Under the pieces are notes generated by a model. It did not search any database, was not told the DNA's origin, and saw only the letters and a list, made by a program, of their open reading frames with translations. This document shows, piece after piece, positions 36,238 through 47,992 of a stretch of 64,000 bases of DNA. The translations under genes were made by a program, and so were the position numbers. Location of the stretch: positions 868,001 to 932,000 of the forward strand of contig CAVOKO010000012.1 of assembly GCA_963696525.1 (NCBI GenBank), in the 5' to 3' direction. This DNA comes from CAWBRT01 sp963696525. Lineage in GTDB: Bacteria > Acidobacteriota > Terriglobia > Terriglobales > Acidobacteriaceae. Every line of letters starts with the position of its first letter. Positions within the stretch are counted from its first letter, which is position 1.

Positions 36238-37920
36238 ATGTCTAACCCAAACATTCCAGAATCCCAGCCCAGCGATTCCAACGAGTCATTCGACGAACTT
36301 CTTTCGCAATACGAGCAAAGCCACTCACACCAGGCCGAAGAGGGTAAAGGCCGCGAGGGAACGGTGATTGCCGTCTCTGGCGAGTCGGTTTTCCTCGACA
36401 TCGGCTTCAAGACCGAAGGCATTCTGCCGCTGACGGCGTTTGCTGGCGCCGGCGAAGAAGTGAAACCCGGCGATAAGCTGCTGGTTACGATCAAGGGGCG
36501 CGATCCGGAAGGTTATTACGAACTGGCCCGCGGCAAAGTGGAGCGGCCCACCGACTGGGCTTCTCTGGAGAAGGCTTATACCGACCGGGCGACGATTGCG
36601 GGCACGGTAACTGCCGTGGTCAAAGGCGGACTGAGCGTGGACGTGGGCGTGCGGGCGTTCATGCCGGCTTCGCGCAGCGGAGCGCACGATGCCGTCGAGA
36701 TCGAGAAGCTAGTGGGGCAGGAGATCCGCTGCCGCATCATCAAACTCGACGTGACGGAAGAAGACGTGGTGGTGGACCGCCGCATCGTTGGCGAAGAGGA
36801 AGAGCGCGCCACCAAGCAGCGCCGCTACTCGGAAATCACGGAGGGTGAGACGGTGAGCGGCGTGGTTCGCAGCCTGACCGACTATGGCGCTTTCGTCGAT
36901 ATTGGTGGGGTGGATGCGCTGCTGCACGTCGCCGAGATCTCCTGGGCCCGCGTCAACAAACCGGCGGACGTGCTCTCGCTGGGGCAACAGATCGAGGCCA
37001 AGGTGCTCAAGGTCGATGCGGACAAGCGGCGCATTTCGCTCGGCATGAAGCAGCTTCAGCCGTATCCATGGGATTCGGCGGCTGAAAAATACAAGGTTGG
37101 CGAGCGCGTGCGCGGCGCGGTGACGCGGGTAGCCGAGTTCGGAGCGTTTGTCGAACTGGAGCCAGGAATTGAAGGGTTGATCCACGTTTCGGAGATGTCG
37201 TGGTCCAAGAAGCTGAAGAAGGCCAGCACCATCGTGACCCCGGGCGAGAGCGTGGACACAGTGATTCTGGCGGTGAACGCGGGCGAGCGCCGCATCTCGC
37301 TGGGCCTCAAGCAAATGCTCGGCGATCCGTGGGCCGAGGTGACGCGGAGGTTTCGGTGGGCTCAGTCATCGAAGGCCCGGTCACCAGCCTCACCAAGTTC
37401 GGCGCCTTCGTACAGCTTTCAGAAGGCGTCGAGGGCATGATTCACATCAGCGACATCAGCGCTGAGAAGCACATCAATCACCCGCAGGACAGTGCTGAAG
37501 GTTGGGCAGGCAGTGAAGGCCCAGGTGCTTGAAATCGATACCGAAAAACGACGCTTGCGGCTGGGCATGAAGCAGCTGGTTCCGACCAGCTTGGAAGAAT
37601 ACATGGCCGAACACAAGCCAGGCGACGTGGTCACGGGCCGCATCGCGGAAGTTTCAGACGGAGAGGCGCGCGTGGAACTGGCCGAAGGCGTCCAGGGGAA
37701 ATGCCGAATGGCCGCTGAGGGTACTGAGAAGGGAGCGGAGCCGGCCGAATCGAAGGCGGATCTGTCGTCGCTGAGTTCCATGCTCCAGGCGCGATGGAAG
37801 GGCGGTGCCAGCAGCGGCGCGTCCAAGCGCGAGAGTGCCCGTGCCGGGCAGGTTCGCAGCTTTCGGATAGCGCGCCTGGATGCGGCTGCTAAGAAGATTG
37901 AATTGGAGTTGACGGAATAG
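36238..37920 (+). CDS. rpsA: Ribosomal protein S1 homologue, frame interrupted twice
   Basis: About 560 residues of S1-fold repeats. ATG 36238 begins MSNPNIPESQPSDSNESFDE, and successive S1 domains show GAFVDIGGVDALLHVAEISW, GAFVELEPGIEGLIHVSEMSW and GAFVQLSEGVEGMIHISDIS. The frame shifts at about 37351 (one T apparently lost from a T-run) and shifts back at 37491 (one extra A). The 140-bp middle piece therefore lies in another frame and the raw frame ends at 37440. Two compensating indels in an essential-type gene suggest sequence error. S1 binds mRNA on the 30S subunit; the C-terminal SKRESARAGQVRSFRI tail is basic. Confidence 0.88.
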
Positions 37921-38140
37921 GCTAGGCCGGTTTCCCAATAAGCATATCCCGAAATATCAGACTGTCATGGCGAGCGAAGTTGAGCCACCTTTTGTTCCTG
38001 CCCCCTAAAACAAAACCGCTCGACCCAACAGCGCGGTTACCATCCACATCCGACGTCGCCGGCGCGCGCCGCCGTTGCGCGTGTTGGGGTGGAAAGCTGC
38101 GCGATGTAGCACTGCTCACCGCGCAGCCCTTTCGCACTTA

Positions 38141-38989
38141 CTACCCCGGCCAACTGACGACCCGCTGCCGCTGTTCGCCGAGTTTCGTGATCCCGGCGTG
38201 GATGGTGTCGCCCGGCTTCAGATGAATCGGCGGCTTCCTGGCGAAACCCACGCCCGGCGGGGTACCGGTCGTAATCAGGTCGCCCGGATGAAGGCTCATG
38301 AAAAGGCTGACATAGCTGATCAGCTTGGCCACCCCGAAGATCATGGTCTGCGTGCTCCCTGTCTGCATGCGCGTGCCGTTCAACTCCAGCCACATGTCGA
38401 GTGCCTGGGGGTCGCCGACCTCTTCGGCGGTAACCAGGTAGGGTCCAACCGGTCCGAAGGTGTCGCAGCCTTTGCCTTTATCCACCGTGCCGCCGCGCTC
38501 TATCTGGAATCCCCGCTCCGACACGTCGTTCACCAGGCAGTAGCCAGCGACATGCTTGAGGGCATCCGCCTCGGAGACGTACTGCCCCTTGGTGCCGATG
38601 ACTACCCCGAGTTCGACCTCCCAGTCGGCTTTCGTCGAATCCTGGGGAAGGATAATGTCGTCGTAGGGGCCGTTCAGGCAACTGGTAGCCTTCAGGAAGA
38701 CCATCGGCTCCTTTGGAATCGCTTGGTTCGTCTCTTTCGCATGATCGCTGTAGTTAAGGCCGATCGCGATAAACTTGCCGGTTCCGACATAGGGAATCCC
38801 AAGCCTTGGCGTCCCTTCCACAATGGGCAGCGCCTGAACCTCTATACGGTCCAGGACTTTCAGGCTTTCCGGTGATAGACGGTCGGCGGTCAGCTCACCG
38901 ATCAGGATCGACAGGTCGCGAATCCTTCCTTGTGAGTCAAGCAAGCCCGGCCGTTCGTGACCGGGCGGGCCATAGCGCAGCAGCTTCAT
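38141..38989 (-). CDS. Fumarylacetoacetate hydrolase (FAH) family protein
   Basis: 282 residues. The family's metal site shows as DWEVELGVVIG (two Glu) and VNDVSERG (Asp), with IGLNYSDHAKETN and the late block GDLITTGTPPGVGFARKPP. FAH-family enzymes hydrolyse or decarboxylate 2-keto compounds such as 2,4-diketo-3-deoxy sugar acids or ureidoglycolate; the C-terminal GTPPGVG is common to that group. The substrate cannot be fixed by context because no pathway genes adjoin it. AAGGAG lies just upstream of the ATG. It converges with rpsA. Confidence 0.9.
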   Translation of the reverse strand: MKLLRYGPPGHERPGLLDSQGRIRDLSILIGELTADRLSPESLKVLDRIEVQALPIVEGTPRLGIPYVGTGKFIAIGLNYSDHAKETNQAIPKEPMVFLKATSCLNGPYDDIILPQDSTKADWEVELGVVIGTKGQYVSEADALKHVAGYCLVNDVSERGFQIERGGTVDKGKGCDTFGPVGPYLVTAEEVGDPQALDMWLELNGTRMQTGSTQTMIFGVAKLISYVSLFMSLHPGDLITTGTPPGVGFARKPPIHLKPGDTIHAGITKLGEQRQRVVSWPG

Positions 38990-39128
38990 TCCAAGCTCCT
39001 TCTGGGTGATGCGATTGGGGCCGAGACGGGGATAGGATGATTACACGCTTACCGCTCGACACGGTTCCAATTCTACTGCGTCGCTTCGCCTGGTGTTTAC
39101 GCGGGTAAATCAGACCGGTTGGCAGCGC

Positions 39129-39629
39129 TCAGCGGGGCTTAGATTGATACCGCTTATCATGTCTTTCTATCTGGTCCTTCATTCGTCCAACCAGCCAACT
39201 GGAGGCTGGGCGCATTAAATGACGACGGTAGGAGCTGACGGTTACAAACTTCTGGCCAGATACCCGATCAACAGCAGAGAAAAACACCTTTTCGTCCGCA
39301 AATGGAGCAGCTACTCCGACGGAACTCCCACTCGCGTGAGAACCATAGCTATTCACAGAGGCACTGCCGATACTGACCGCTCCGGTAACATCCTGCCTGG
39401 AGAGAACCAGTAATAGGTCTGCATCCTCCGGGCGTTGAACAAGTTTCCAGCGGCCCCACTCCTTCAATTTATCCCGAACGGCGTCAGTCAAATCCAGATC
39501 GGTGCCATCGTTGATCAGGCAGGCCGTTTTAGCATCGCTGATATCTGTAAGAGGAGAATTTGGCTCCGTCGCGGAACTGGGCGAGGTCAGCACGATGATC
39601 CCCAATATGTACGCCAGGAACGTTTTCAC
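39129..39629 (-). CDS. Hypothetical secreted protein
   Basis: 166 residues from GTG 39629, with GGAGGA upstream. A signal peptide (MKTFLAYILGIIVLTSPSSA) is followed by a mature domain starting near residue 22. It has a DLDLTDAVRDKLKEWGRWKLV segment and a DADLLLVLSRQD strand, then a Ser/Gly-rich stretch (SIGSASVNSYGSHASGSS). I do not recognise the family; the pattern is compatible with a small periplasmic alpha/beta domain. It follows another small secreted-protein gene by 40 bp, probably one transcript. Confidence 0.75.
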   Translation of the reverse strand: MKTFLAYILGIIVLTSPSSATEPNSPLTDISDAKTACLINDGTDLDLTDAVRDKLKEWGRWKLVQRPEDADLLLVLSRQDVTGAVSIGSASVNSYGSHASGSSVGVAAPFADEKVFFSAVDRVSGQKFVTVSSYRRHLMRPASSWLVGRMKDQIERHDKRYQSKPR

Positions 39630-39669
39630 CAGTATCCTCCAAACGGTAAGGAAACTGCCCTGGATGGGA

Positions 39670-40017
39670 TCAGTTGGACGCGGCGGGGTTGCACTTGTGC
39701 ATGGCCTGAACCAGCGCTTTTGCCGACTGGACTGGCACCCACTGCATATTCGTAGAGACGTTTTCTCCGCCGCACTCCAGCGCTTTCTTGTAAATCACGG
39801 TATAGCCGTCCCGGCCCTTGGGGAATCCCGTAAATTTTTCAAATTCCCGGCAATGGGATTTGGTGCGGACGATGCGCCCGAACACGTCTTTTCCCGTGAC
39901 ATATTCACAGGTGGGATCGGCTTCGCTGGCCTTCAATAATTGTGGCGGCCCGCCCCGCGACCAAACCGATGGCGAGTAGCAAACCAGCAGCACTACCAGA
40001 AGAGCTTTACGAAGCAT
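39670..40017 (-). CDS. Hypothetical small secreted cysteine-containing protein
   Basis: 115 residues. A signal peptide (MLRKALLVVLLVCYSPSVWS) precedes a short mature protein with four cysteines: TCEYV, HCREF, LECGG and HKCNP. Their spacing suggests two disulfides formed outside the cytoplasm. A strong GAGGAGG precedes the ATG. No family recognised. It is the first of two small secreted-protein genes on the minus strand, divergent from the sigma-54 activator. Confidence 0.75.
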   Translation of the reverse strand: MLRKALLVVLLVCYSPSVWSRGGPPQLLKASEADPTCEYVTGKDVFGRIVRTKSHCREFEKFTGFPKGRDGYTVIYKKALECGGENVSTNMQWVPVQSAKALVQAMHKCNPAASN

Positions 40018-40299
40018 GAGCCCTCCTCGACGCAGTACAAATGGATTTTATGATTTCAGACGATAGCACATCCGCGGGTGTGCGACCGGGAAAATTCTGT
40101 GCGCCGGCCGACACCGTTTCCCAAATCCGCACAGGCCCTTACCGTCTTACCGCCGGTTATGGAACGCCTCCGCCGTGCTTTGACGCACAGGGCGGTGACG
40201 AAGCTCACTGCCCGCCGTTTCCTCCGCTTCTATGCTAAAAGCTTAAGATTAGAGACCTGTTCTGCCTCCTCCATGGAGCCGGTGTGCATCGGGGATGAA

Positions 40300-41850
<1,551 letters not shown>

Positions 41851-41880
41851 TCGCCGCGACAAAAGAACGGCCTTTCCGTT

Positions 41881-41988
41881 TTAGGTGAGGCAGACGCATG
41901 AGCTGTTGCGCAAGAACCTTGGGGCGCCTACATCACATAGCGCCTTGCTGGATGCCCCGTCGTGCGCGTTTTCCGCAGCCTGCTAAAC
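41881..41988. repeat. Interspersed ~100-bp repeat, copy B
   Basis: Homologous by eye to 24092-24193, sharing ACATCACATAGCGCC exactly and ending in the hairpin tail GTTTTCCGCAGCCTGCTAAA. It fills the gap between the convergent sigma-54 activator and HD-GYP genes; its tail overlaps the HD-GYP stop codon at 41983. Confidence 0.65.
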
Positions 41989-42939
41989 GACCAGCTCCGG
42001 AATCTCAAGGTTGCGTTTGCGGAACGCGGACAGAAATGCCTTCACGACCTGCGGGTCGAAATCGATTCCCGAGCGTTTTTCGATGATCTCTTTGGCTTCA
42101 AAAGGCGCGCTTCCCTTGCGGTAAGGGCGGTCGCTGACGATCGCATCATAGGCATCGGCCACGGCGAGGATGCGCGCTTCCAGAGGAATATCGTCTCCGG
42201 TTTTTTCCTCGTAGCCCGTGCCGTCGTAGTGCTCGTGGTGGAAAAGGATGATGGGCAGCACACGGCGCAGCGAACCGCCGACGGGTTCCAGAATACCCAT
42301 TCCCTTGCTCACGTGCTGGCGCATCTCGTGGTATTCTTCTTCGGTCAAGCGGGCCGCCTTGTAGAGGAGTTCGCGGCTGATGTCCAGTTTGCCGATGTCG
42401 TGCAGCAGCGCGGCCGCGCGCACATCCTCAATGCGTTCCTCGCCGAACCCCATTTCGCCGGCGATCCGCGTGGCGAATATGGAAACCCTGTAGGAATGGT
42501 TCTGCGTGTATTGATCCTTGGCGGTGAACTGCCTCAAGATCATCAGCACCCCATGATAGGTTTCCCGCAGTTCACGCAACTTGACTTTATCTTTCTCGTA
42601 CAGGGTACCCATCGCCACCGCCGTAAGCACCAGCGAACCGCCCCAGGCGACTACCGAAAACCAGCGTTCTCCTTCCAGCGTGAAAGCGCTGGCCGCGAAC
42701 AGATTGGGGTTCAGATACGCCAACAGCACGATGAGCAGAACGCTGGCCACCGCGGTGGAGACCGCATGCCGCCGCCCATAGAAATAGGCTGAAAAGATCG
42801 TCGGCAGCACGTAGAAGTTCAGCATCACAGAGTGCGAGGAAACCAGGAAGTTGATCAGCGCCGCAATTCCGAACAACGACAACAAGAGCCAAAGCTCTCG
42901 ATTCACGTCCGCCAGCTTCTTGAGCAACGTCTCTTTCAC
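41983..42939 (-). CDS. HD-GYP-type cyclic-di-GMP phosphodiesterase with membrane N-terminus
   Basis: 318 residues from GTG 42939, preferred over TTG 42951 because GGAGG precedes it. Residues 15-125 hold about four membrane helices (LWLLLSLFGIAALINFLVSS, TAVASVLLIVLLAYL, WGGSLVLTAVAMGTLY). A cytoplasmic HD domain follows with AALLHDIGKLDISRELLYK and HHEHYDGTGYEEKTG, then ARILAVADAYDAIVSDRPYR. HD-GYP proteins hydrolyse c-di-GMP using a metal centre bound by HD and HH residues, which are intact. The GYP triad reads GYE here, a variation that may affect specificity. With the PilZ proteins at 10 kb, it indicates c-di-GMP signalling. Confidence 0.87.
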   Translation of the reverse strand: MKETLLKKLADVNRELWLLLSLFGIAALINFLVSSHSVMLNFYVLPTIFSAYFYGRRHAVSTAVASVLLIVLLAYLNPNLFAASAFTLEGERWFSVVAWGGSLVLTAVAMGTLYEKDKVKLRELRETYHGVLMILRQFTAKDQYTQNHSYRVSIFATRIAGEMGFGEERIEDVRAAALLHDIGKLDISRELLYKAARLTEEEYHEMRQHVSKGMGILEPVGGSLRRVLPIILFHHEHYDGTGYEEKTGDDIPLEARILAVADAYDAIVSDRPYRKGSAPFEAKEIIEKRSGIDFDPQVVKAFLSAFRKRNLEIPELVV

Positions 42940-43116
42940 CGCCGCCTCCAACTGTGCCGATGATCATCTTGACATCGGCCATCCCCGCGCAAACATTACC
43001 GTGGAGTTTGAGTCCGACTGATATTCAGCCCGAAATTCGTAGCTCAATATAGCGGGAACTGTGGATGCCGGCAAGGTACGAACGTACCTACCTCGGTAAC
43101 CGTGCCTCTCGGTTTC

Positions 43117-44968
43117 CTAGGTCTTTTCTACTAGAACATGCTTCCTGGGGCGCCGATTGGCCTGCAATATCTTTTTCCTCAATCGTAGAGATTTAGGCGT
43201 CATCTCGACGAATTCATCTTCAGCAATAAACTCAATGGCCTGTTCCAGATTGAGTGGGCGGATAGGGAACCAGACGAACAGCTTCGTCGGCGGTCGAATG
43301 CGCGCATGTTCGTCATGCTTCTTTTCGCGCACGCAATTTACATCGAGATCGTTATCGCGCGAGTTTTCCCCGATGACCATGCCCTCGTAAACTTCGACCC
43401 CCGGCCCGACAAACAATTCGCCGCGCTCCTGCAGGCCCCAGAGGGCGTACGCCGTAGTAGCTCCCGGACGATCGGCCACCAGCGCACCGGTGGGACGGTG
43501 AGGAATGTCCCCGAGCCATTCGGTATAGCCGTCGAACAGCGAGTTCATTACAATCGTCCCGCGCGTATCGGTCAGCAATTCGCTGCGCAATCCGATCAAG
43601 CCGCGGCTGGGCACCCGGAAGTCGATGCGCACGCGGCCGTGCTTCGGTCCGCCGCCTCTCGCGCGAAGTGCCCTGGTTGCTCATCTTCAGAATCTGGCCC
43701 TTGCGTCCGCCAAGCTTTTCCATGACCACGCCGACAAACGCGTCTGGAACATCGACGGTGAGGCGCTCGACGGGCTCCATCAGCTTGCCGTCCATCGTGC
43801 GGGTCACAATCTCCGGCTTGCCGACCATCAGCTCATAGCCTTCGCGGCGCATCATCTCGATCAGAATCGCCAACTGCAACTCTCCACGGCCCAGCACGTT
43901 GAAGGTGTCCGGACTGTCGGTCTCCTCGACCCGCAGCGAGACGTTGGTCAGCAATTCCTTTTGCAATCGTTCGCGCAGATGGCGTGAAGTGACGTACTGT
44001 CCCTCGCGTCCGGACAACGGCGACGTATTGACCGTAAACTGCATGGCGATCGTAGGCTCGTCGATGGCGACCCGCGGTAACGGAGCGGGTGTCTCGATCG
44101 AGGTAATCGTGTCTCCAATGTTGATGCCCTCGACGCCGGCGACGGCAACGATATCGCCCAGGTCGGTGGCGTCGATCTCGATTCGCTTCAATCCGCTGAA
44201 GGAAAAAAGTTTGGTGATCTTCACCTTGTCCATCGAGCCGTCCGGTTTGGTGATGCCGGCTTCATCCCCGTTTCGCAGCGTGCCGTTGAAGACACGCGCG
44301 ATCGCCAGGCGGCCGAGATAGTCGCTGTAATCGAGGTTCGCCACCAGGATCTGCAGCGCGGCCTCCGGCGAACCCTGCGGCGGCGGTACGGTGGAGAGAA
44401 TGGCATCGAACAACGGCCGAAGATTTTCTCCCGTGCCCTCCGGCGAAGTTGCTGCCGTGCCCAGCTTGGCGTTGGTGTAGAGGATCGGAAAGTCGAGTTG
44501 CTGCTCGTTGGCATCGAGATCGATGAACAGGTCGTAGACCTCGTTCACCACCTCCTGCACGCGGGCGTCGCTGCGATCGATTTTGTTGATCACCAGCACC
44601 GGAGGCAGTCCCGCCTCAAGCGCCTTGCTCAAAACGTAGCGAGTCTGCGGCAGCGGTCCTTCGCTGGCGTCCACCAGCAGCATGACTCCGTCCACCATCT
44701 TCAAGGCGCGCTCGACTTCTCCACCGAAGTCGCTGTGGCCCGGAGTGTCGACGATATTGATCTTGATCCCGTGGTAGTAAACCGCCGTGTTCTTTGCCAG
44801 GATGGTGATGCCGCGCTCGCGCTCGAGCGCATTGGAGTCCATGACGCGCTCGGCAACCTGTTCGTTGGCGCGGAACGTGCCGCTCTGTTTCAGCATGGCA
44901 TCTACCAGCGTGGTTTTTCCGTGGTCGACGTGGGCGATAATGGCGATGTTACGAATATCGGTGTTCAA
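43117..44968 (-). CDS. typA: Ribosome-associated GTPase TypA/BipA, frame broken once
   Basis: TTG 44968 is preferred (GAAGGA upstream), giving the canonical LNTDIRNIAIIAHVDHGKTT; the frame reaches back to TTG 44992. G motifs are AHVDHGKTT, DTPGHSDFGGEVERAL and NKIDRSDAR, followed by EF-Tu-like and EF-G-like domains. The frame changes near 43656-43660, where one extra base splits KMSNQGTSRE from GGGPKHGRVRIDFRVPSRGL; the rest (to 43117) is intact through the C-terminal RPRKHVLVEKT. Reconstructed length is about 617 residues, normal for TypA. The single indel in a conserved housekeeping gene is probably a sequence error. TypA aids ribosome assembly and stress adaptation. Confidence 0.92.
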
Positions 44969-45278
44969 AACGGAGTTTTCCTTCGGATTCAATCACAAGA
45001 GCGGTAACCGCTGTGAATGGGACGACTCTTTTAGTCTACAGCATGCGGTTTTGCGGCGCTGGAGAGCGGCTTGAATCCTACCCTATGCTCTCTGGAGTTT
45101 TTTGCCCTAGAGGAGAGACAGAGGCTATGTGGGGCGTAGGCGGATATTGGGAGCATTGGCTCGCAACCGCTTCGCTCACTTCAGGTTGCGCTTGGAAGCA
45201 GACATGGCTTGGACGTCAGAACTTCAGAACCAAAGTCCCGTCCTTGCGCTCTGTTTCGGCTGACCTTACACTTCCGGC

Positions 45279-46959
45279 ATGGCCCGCTCCCGACCCGAAC
45301 CCGATTCGACCCCAGCTCAAGACCCTGAAATTCCAGCCGAAGCTGCCGGAACGGTTGTTTTCTGCGTGCAGGGTGCCGACCCTGAGGTGCAGGCCTACGC
45401 CATGGCCAAGTACTCGCGCTCGGCGCTCTCGATGAAGCAATCGCTAGCCGAGCTTGACGAGCAGCGGGCGGAACAGTTTCTCAACACCTTCTACTTCCAG
45501 TACGGCCATCGCTCGATCGCGGATCTGGCGCACATCACGACGGCAATCGAGCGCCTGTCGCTGCTGGCCGCAATCGCCGTAGTCGACGAGCAGCGCTGGG
45601 ATGGACAGGAGCGCTCAACTCGCTATCAGGATTTCAAGCAGAGCGGATACTTCACGCCCGATTTCACCTCGGCGGACGAATCGCCGGCCCTCTCCGGGAA
45701 TGCCGATGCGGAAGCCAGCGCCAGCGCGCGTAACGCCGAGTCCTATCGCGAAACCGCGGCGTTCCTGTTTGCCGAATACGAGCAGATCTCCAAAGACATG
45801 TTCCGATACCTCGCCGACGGCACTCCGCGGCCCGCCGAGATGAAGCCGGAAGCCTACAAGCGAACCTTGCAGGCACGGGCCTTTGACCTGGCCCGCTACC
45901 TGCTCCCGCTGGCGACCAACACTTCCCTGGGACAGATCGTCAATGCCCGCACGCTGGAAACGCAGATTGCGCGTCTGCTGGCGCACACCCATGCCGAGGT
46001 ACGCAGCCTCGGCGCGCAATTGAAAGCGGCGGCACGGCGCGGCGCCTACAACGTCAGGCAAAAAACATGGCGTGAACTCGTCGAGGCCATCGCCGCCAAA
46101 GACAAAGTTCTGGGCGAGCTGGCAGCCAAGCAGTTGCTCCGCGAAGTTCCGGTTGCGCCCACGCTGGTGAAATATGCCGAAGCGAGCAAATACCAAATGG
46201 AAACGCGGCACGAACTGCGGCAGGCCGCCAACGAATTGATGGGTGGCGTCGAGATTGCGGCGTGCCGAGGCGGTCACGCTGCTGGAGCCGGAATCGATTG
46301 AAACCGAATTGGCCTCGACGCTGCTCTACGAACACTGCCACTATCCATACTTGCAAATTCGCCAACGCGTGGATTCGCTCAGTTCGGCCGAGCGCGACGA
46401 AATCATCTCACTCGGAGCATGCCACCGTGGTCAGCACGATGAGCTTCTGCGGGCATTCTGCGCCGGTCAAAGCTTTCGCTTCGACATTCTGATGGATATT
46501 GGCGCCTACCGCGACCTGCATCGGCATCGCCGTTGCACCCAGATCGCGCAGGAGTTTACCACCGCTCACGGCTTTGAAATGCCCGAGGAAATCACCGCCG
46601 CCGATCTCGCGGGACGCTACACTTCCGCCATGGACCGCGCTGAATCGGCCGCCTACACACTGCACACCGCATTGAGCAGGCAGATCGAATCCACCGAGCC
46701 AAAACCTCGCCGCGAGGGAGAACTCGCTCCCGAGGCGCAGTACCTTATACCACTGGCCTTCCGCAAACGTGCGCTATTCAAGATGGATCTGGCGGAGGTG
46801 GTATACATCGCGGAATTGCGCACCTCGCCCGCCGGCCACTGGTCATACCGTAAGGTCGCCTGGCAGATGTACCAAGCGGTCGCCAAACAGCATCCCTCGC
46901 TCGCCCGCTACTTCCGTGTGCACGATCTGCGGCAGCCGGTAGATTTGCTGAACAGATGA
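45279..46959 (+). CDS. Tandem ThyX-like flavin-dependent thymidylate synthase family protein, frame broken once
   Basis: Two ThyX-fold halves form one protein of about 560 residues. The raw frames 45279-46301 and 46243-46959 join if one extra G near 46257-46260 is removed (GGVEIA then RAEAVTLLEPES). Canonical ThyX has RHRxxSxNExSxRY. The N-half keeps YGHRSIADLAH and the end of the motif (QERSTRYQ) but lacks RHR; the C-half keeps RHR (DLHRHRRCTQIAQEF) but lacks the Ser/Glu part. Long ThyX-like proteins of this kind occur in some phyla; whether this one makes dTMP from dUMP with FAD and folate is uncertain. A strong terminator follows at 47022. Confidence 0.8.
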
Positions 46960-47021
46960 GCCAATTGCCACTGCCGTGGTGGCGGCCTGCAAATTGCGAT
47001 GAACCCGGCTCCAAAAGAACT

Positions 47022-47046
47022 AAGCCGCGGAGATTATCCGCGGCTT
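47022..47046. terminator. Rho-independent terminator after thyX
   Basis: A perfect 9-bp GC-rich stem AAGCCGCGG / CCGCGGCTT with a 7-nt loop (AGATTAT), followed on the plus strand by TTGAAA. It lies 62 bp beyond the ThyX stop. The stem is also readable on the minus strand, so it may end transcription from the opposite side too. Confidence 0.75.
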
Positions 47047-47257
47047 TTGAAACAGCAAAGCCCTCGACATGCGTCGACCTACGCATGTTGGGCTAGAACC
47101 CGACCGCGGCTGCCTAGCTCTAATCAGGCGTTGGCGGTGCTCAATCACCCCGGCAGGCCGTGCTCGCCGGGGGACCACGCCTCCCCGGTTCACCGGAACG
47201 CAAGCATGCGTCAGACACGGCATCCCAGTGCCGGCCGAGGCGACATAGCATTAGCGA

Positions 47258-47743
47258 CTAACGGCGACGCCCACCCTTTTTCGCGGCTTTCTTTGCCGCC
47301 TTTTTCACCGCTTTTTTGGCCGGAGCCTTTTTCGCGGCTTTCTTTGGCGCTTTCTTGGCAGCCTTCTTCGGAGCCGCCTTTTTGGCTGCCTTTTTGGGCG
47401 CTACCTTCTTCGCCGCCTTCTTTGCAGCCTTTTTCTTGGGAGCCGCTTTCTTGGCAGCCTTCTTCGGAGCTGCCTTCTTGGCCGCCGGTTTACGGCTTGG
47501 GGCCTTGCGCGCGGGCTTTTCCACGACAAATGCCTCGACCACTACTTCCTTCATGCCGCCGCCTGATGCGACCGGCTCGACAGACTCGCGAGGCTCTTTT
47601 TCTATTCCGCCCGCTTCTTCCTCCTCTTCCTCCTCCTCGTCGTAGTCTTCTTCCTCCTCGGGAGTTTCGTCGTAAGCATTGCCTTCGCCGTAATCGTCCA
47701 TATCGTCGTCACGGCCGTGAAGAGTCTCGTCGAAAAACGCCAT
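47258..47743 (-). CDS. Histone H1-like Lys/Ala-rich protein with acidic N-terminus
   Basis: 161 residues with extreme charge segregation. Residues 8-50 are acidic (DDDMDDYGEG, then a Glu-rich run), a short hydrophobic piece KEVVVEAFVVE follows, and residues 78-161 are nearly all Lys, Ala and Pro in KKAA/PKKAAKK repeats ending KKGGRRR. The basic half resembles bacterial histone H1-like proteins that coat and condense DNA. The acidic half could mask the basic tail or recruit partners; that is inference. GGAGG precedes the ATG. It is monocistronic. Confidence 0.85.
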   Translation of the reverse strand: MAFFDETLHGRDDDMDDYGEGNAYDETPEEEEDYDEEEEEEEEAGGIEKEPRESVEPVASGGGMKEVVVEAFVVEKPARKAPSRKPAAKKAAPKKAAKKAAPKKKAAKKAAKKVAPKKAAKKAAPKKAAKKAPKKAAKKAPAKKAVKKAAKKAAKKGGRRR

Positions 47744-47992
47744 GTGTCCTCCTGGTTATCTGCCGACCTCCGCGATGCGGAGCGCCAGAACAGCGGATAC
47801 ATCACGACTGCATGAAGTTTCATGTGCCGCACGCGCCGGCAGTAGTTCGCTGCCAAACGCGCGATACACCTGCGGAACAAAATACACTTGCTGGCGATGG
47901 GATGCAAATACAAGTAACAGATTCGTGCGTTTTAGGTATCCAGTTTGGAAACGACGCCAAAAACCGGTCGCGAAAACGGTATTTCAGACCGG

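Noticed and set aside
37351..37491. Programmed frameshifting in rpsA
   Set aside because: The two indels compensate each other, there is no slippery heptamer plus pseudoknot, and S1 is not known to use frameshifting; sequence error is more likely.
47050..47257. Possible structured RNA between thyX and the histone-like gene
   Set aside because: Apart from the terminator at 47022-47046, no conserved RNA pattern could be recognised by eye.
47280..47530. Low-complexity repeated DNA resembling a satellite or CRISPR-like array
   Set aside because: It is the Lys/Ala codon run of the histone-like gene; units are irregular and there are no spacers.
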